From Chamaesiphon sp. (GTDB lineage Bacteria > Cyanobacteriota > Cyanobacteriia > Cyanobacteriales > Chamaesiphonaceae): a DNA stretch of 7,632 nt. The number at the start of each line of letters is the position of its first letter. Position 1 is the stretch's first letter. A program made the translations under genes and the position numbers. The stretch lies in assembly GCA_020059425.1 (NCBI GenBank), contig JAGVCD010000150.1, positions 1 through 7,632 on the forward strand. Direction: 5' to 3'. The notes below the pieces were generated by a model. It was not told the origin of the DNA. It ran no database searches and saw only the letters and a program-made list of their open reading frames with translations. Shown piece after piece: positions 6,192 to 7,632 of this stretch.

Positions 6192-6209
6192 ATCAGTGAA
6201 TTGACTGAT
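6192..6209. promoter_or_regulatory. palindrome between the divergent promoters, candidate operator
   Basis: ATCAGT (6192-6197) and ACTGAT (6204-6209) form a perfect 6-bp inverted repeat around GAATTG. It lies 3 bases from the sbtA -35 element and contains the whole comM -35 element (6201-6206). A dimeric regulator bound here could act on both promoters. The regulator is unknown; I do not claim a CcmR or CmpR site. Confidence 0.35.
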
Positions 6210-6228
6210 TACACTATTGAATTAAAAT
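6201..6228 (+). promoter_or_regulatory. candidate comM promoter
   Basis: TTGACT (6201-6206) and TAAAAT (6223-6228) each match the sigma-70 consensus at five of six positions, with a 16-base spacer. Transcription would begin near 6235, about 46 bases before the comM start. Confidence 0.5.
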
Positions 6229-6280
6229 AGCTACCCTGAACTTAAATATGGCAAATATGTAGAAATAAGTAGAGGTTGGG

Positions 6281-7632
6281 GTGTTAGCAAGGGTCTGGAG
6301 CGCGGCGATTTTGGGTATTGATGCCATCAAAGTAGGCGTAGAAGTAGATGTATCAAATGGTTTGCCGGGAGTGAGCTTAGTTGGTTTGCCCGATGCCGCT
6401 GTCCAAGAATCCCGCGAACGGGTCAAAACTGCCATTAAAAATGCCGGAGCCAGCTATCCGTTAAAACGAATTGTAATTAATCTAACACCTGCCGATTTGC
6501 GCAAAGAAGGACCGATATTTGATTTACCGATCAGTGTGGGCATTTTAGCTGCCTCTGGGCAGGTCAACAGTGAACTATTGGGCGACTATTTATTTCTGGG
6601 AGAGCTGTCCTTGGATGGTAGTCTGCGACCAGTCGCCGGAGTACTACCGATCGCTGCTGCTGCTCAACGCTTAGGAATTACTGGCATGATTGTGCCGGTG
6701 GATAATGCCCAAGAAGCCGCTGTCGTCAAAGATTTGAAAGTCTACGGCTTGAGCAGCCTGCAAGAAGTGATCAGTTTTTTGCAACAGCCCGATCGATCCG
6801 ACCCCCAATTCTCGCCCGTGATTGCTGATGTGCCCGATCGGCATCACCAACTCAATCAACTGAATAATCTCCAGGATGTCAAAGGCCAAGCCCACGCCCG
6901 TCGAGCTTTAGAGATTGCCGCCGCTGGGGGACATAATTTGATATTTGTGGGACCACCGGGCAGTGGTAAGACCATGTTGGCGCGTCGCCTGCCGGGGATT
7001 TTGCCAGACTTATCATTTGCCGAAGCCTTGGAAGTTACCCAAATTCACTCCGTAGCCGGACTCCTCAAAAACCGGGGTTCTTTAATTGCCGATCGACCAT
7101 TTCGGAGTCCGCACCATTCTGCTTCTGGTCCGGCACTAGTGGGTGGCGGTAGCTTTCCTCGTCCCGGCGAAATTTCGTTGGCGCATCGCGGCATATTATT
7201 TTTGGATGAGCTGACTGAGTTTAAACGCGATGTCTTAGAATTTCTGCGCCAGCCCTTAGAAGATGGTTTTGTGACAATTTCGCGCACCCGCCAATCGGTA
7301 TCTTTTCCAGCACAGTTTACCCTCGTCGCCAGTACCAATCCTTGCCCTTGTGGTTATTATGGCGACAACATTCAGCCTTGTAGCTGCGCACCTCGCCAAC
7401 GGGAACAATACTGGGCAAAGCTTTCTGGTCCATTAATGGATCGGATTGACTTACAAGTGGCGGTTAATCGCTTAAAACCAGAAGAAATTACCCGTCAATC
7501 TACCGGAGAATCGACGGAGACGGTGCGGCGGCGGGTACAGGTAGCGCGGCAACTGGCTCAGCAACGCTTTCAGGAAACAAATATTTTATGCAACGCCCAA
7601 ATGCAAAGTAAGGAGCTGCAACAATGGTGTGC
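6281..7632 (+). CDS. comM: ComM/YifB family Mg-chelatase-like AAA+ ATPase (3' end beyond window)
   Basis: The frame encodes 450 residues and leaves the window without a stop; the family is about 505-510 residues long, so some 60 are missing. ComM is a hexameric helicase that promotes branch migration during integration of DNA in natural transformation. The order is normal: Lon-protease-like domain (about 20-165) with GLPGVSLVGLPDAAVQESRE near the start; ATPase domain (about 195-400) with Walker A GPPGSGKT (224-231), FRSPHHSAS (274-282), Walker B ILFLDE (305-310) and the four-cysteine element NPCPCGYYG...CSC (Cys355, 357, 367, 369); then the start of the C-terminal domain. The start is GTG at 6281, giving MLARVWSAAILGIDA as in cyanobacterial relatives, with AGAGG (6271-6275) five bases upstream. 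It diverges from sbtA. Confidence 0.93.
   Translation, partial: MLARVWSAAILGIDAIKVGVEVDVSNGLPGVSLVGLPDAAVQESRERVKTAIKNAGASYPLKRIVINLTPADLRKEGPIFDLPISVGILAASGQVNSELLGDYLFLGELSLDGSLRPVAGVLPIAAAAQRLGITGMIVPVDNAQEAAVVKDLKVYGLSSLQEVISFLQQPDRSDPQFSPVIADVPDRHHQLNQLNNLQDVKGQAHARRALEIAAAGGHNLIFVGPPGSGKTMLARRLPGILPDLSFAEALEVTQIHSVAGLLKNRGSLIADRPFRSPHHSASGPALVGGGSFPRPGEISLAHRGILFLDELTEFKRDVLEFLRQPLEDGFVTISRTRQSVSFPAQFTLVASTNPCPCGYYGDNIQPCSCAPRQREQYWAKLSGPLMDRIDLQVAVNRLKPEEITRQSTGESTETVRRRVQVARQLAQQRFQETNILCNAQMQSKELQQWC

Noticed and set aside
6123..6280. CmpR-type TTA-N7/8-TAA site upstream of sbtA
   Set aside because: The nearest match (TTA...TAA just upstream of the sbtA start) has a 9-base spacer and lies inside the predicted leader.
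6281..7632. Magnesium chelatase subunit ChlI for chlorophyll synthesis
   Set aside because: The N-terminal Lon-like domain and the four-cysteine element are specific to ComM/YifB; ChlI lacks them.

Overview
The window comes from a cyanobacterial chromosome. The evidence is the order rplS then tRNA-Trp, a protein of the cyanobacterial DUF3177 membrane family, an sbtA-sbtB bicarbonate-transport pair, and many CGATCG cores, three of them complete HIP1 octamers (GCGATCGC). I cannot name the species. No transposase, integrase, CRISPR array, phage gene or rRNA was found.

Layout. Positions 1-276 hold no gene I can support, only a weak candidate promoter. On the plus strand follow rplS (L19, 277-657), a 9-bp hairpin (668-704), tRNA-Trp(CCA) (708-780), gatD (glutaminase subunit for peptidoglycan amidation, 801-1601), an amidase-signature hydrolase (1606-2985), a DUF3177 membrane protein (3032-3607) and a THUMP-domain RNA methyltransferase (3670-4794). 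The methyltransferase converges, across 10 bases, on the minus-strand sbtA-sbtB operon (6122 down to 4805). A compact divergent promoter region (about 6123-6280) separates sbtA from comM/yifB, which runs off the right edge of the window.

How it fits together. rplS, tRNA-Trp and gatD lie so close that one transcript probably spans them, with the tRNA cut out. gatD and the amidase are 4 bases apart and probably translationally coupled. sbtA (Na+-dependent bicarbonate uptake) and sbtB (its PII-like regulator) form a tight two-gene operon of the CO2-concentrating mechanism. comM encodes an AAA+ helicase that acts in natural transformation.

Most of the window is core cyanobacterial housekeeping. 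The points most worth a second look are: an SbtB that ends before the usual C-terminal Cys-containing loop and is paired with an SbtA that has a short linker; gatD sitting where secE-nusG normally follow tRNA-Trp, without its partner murT; and a perfect 6-bp palindrome between the divergent sbtA and comM promoters.
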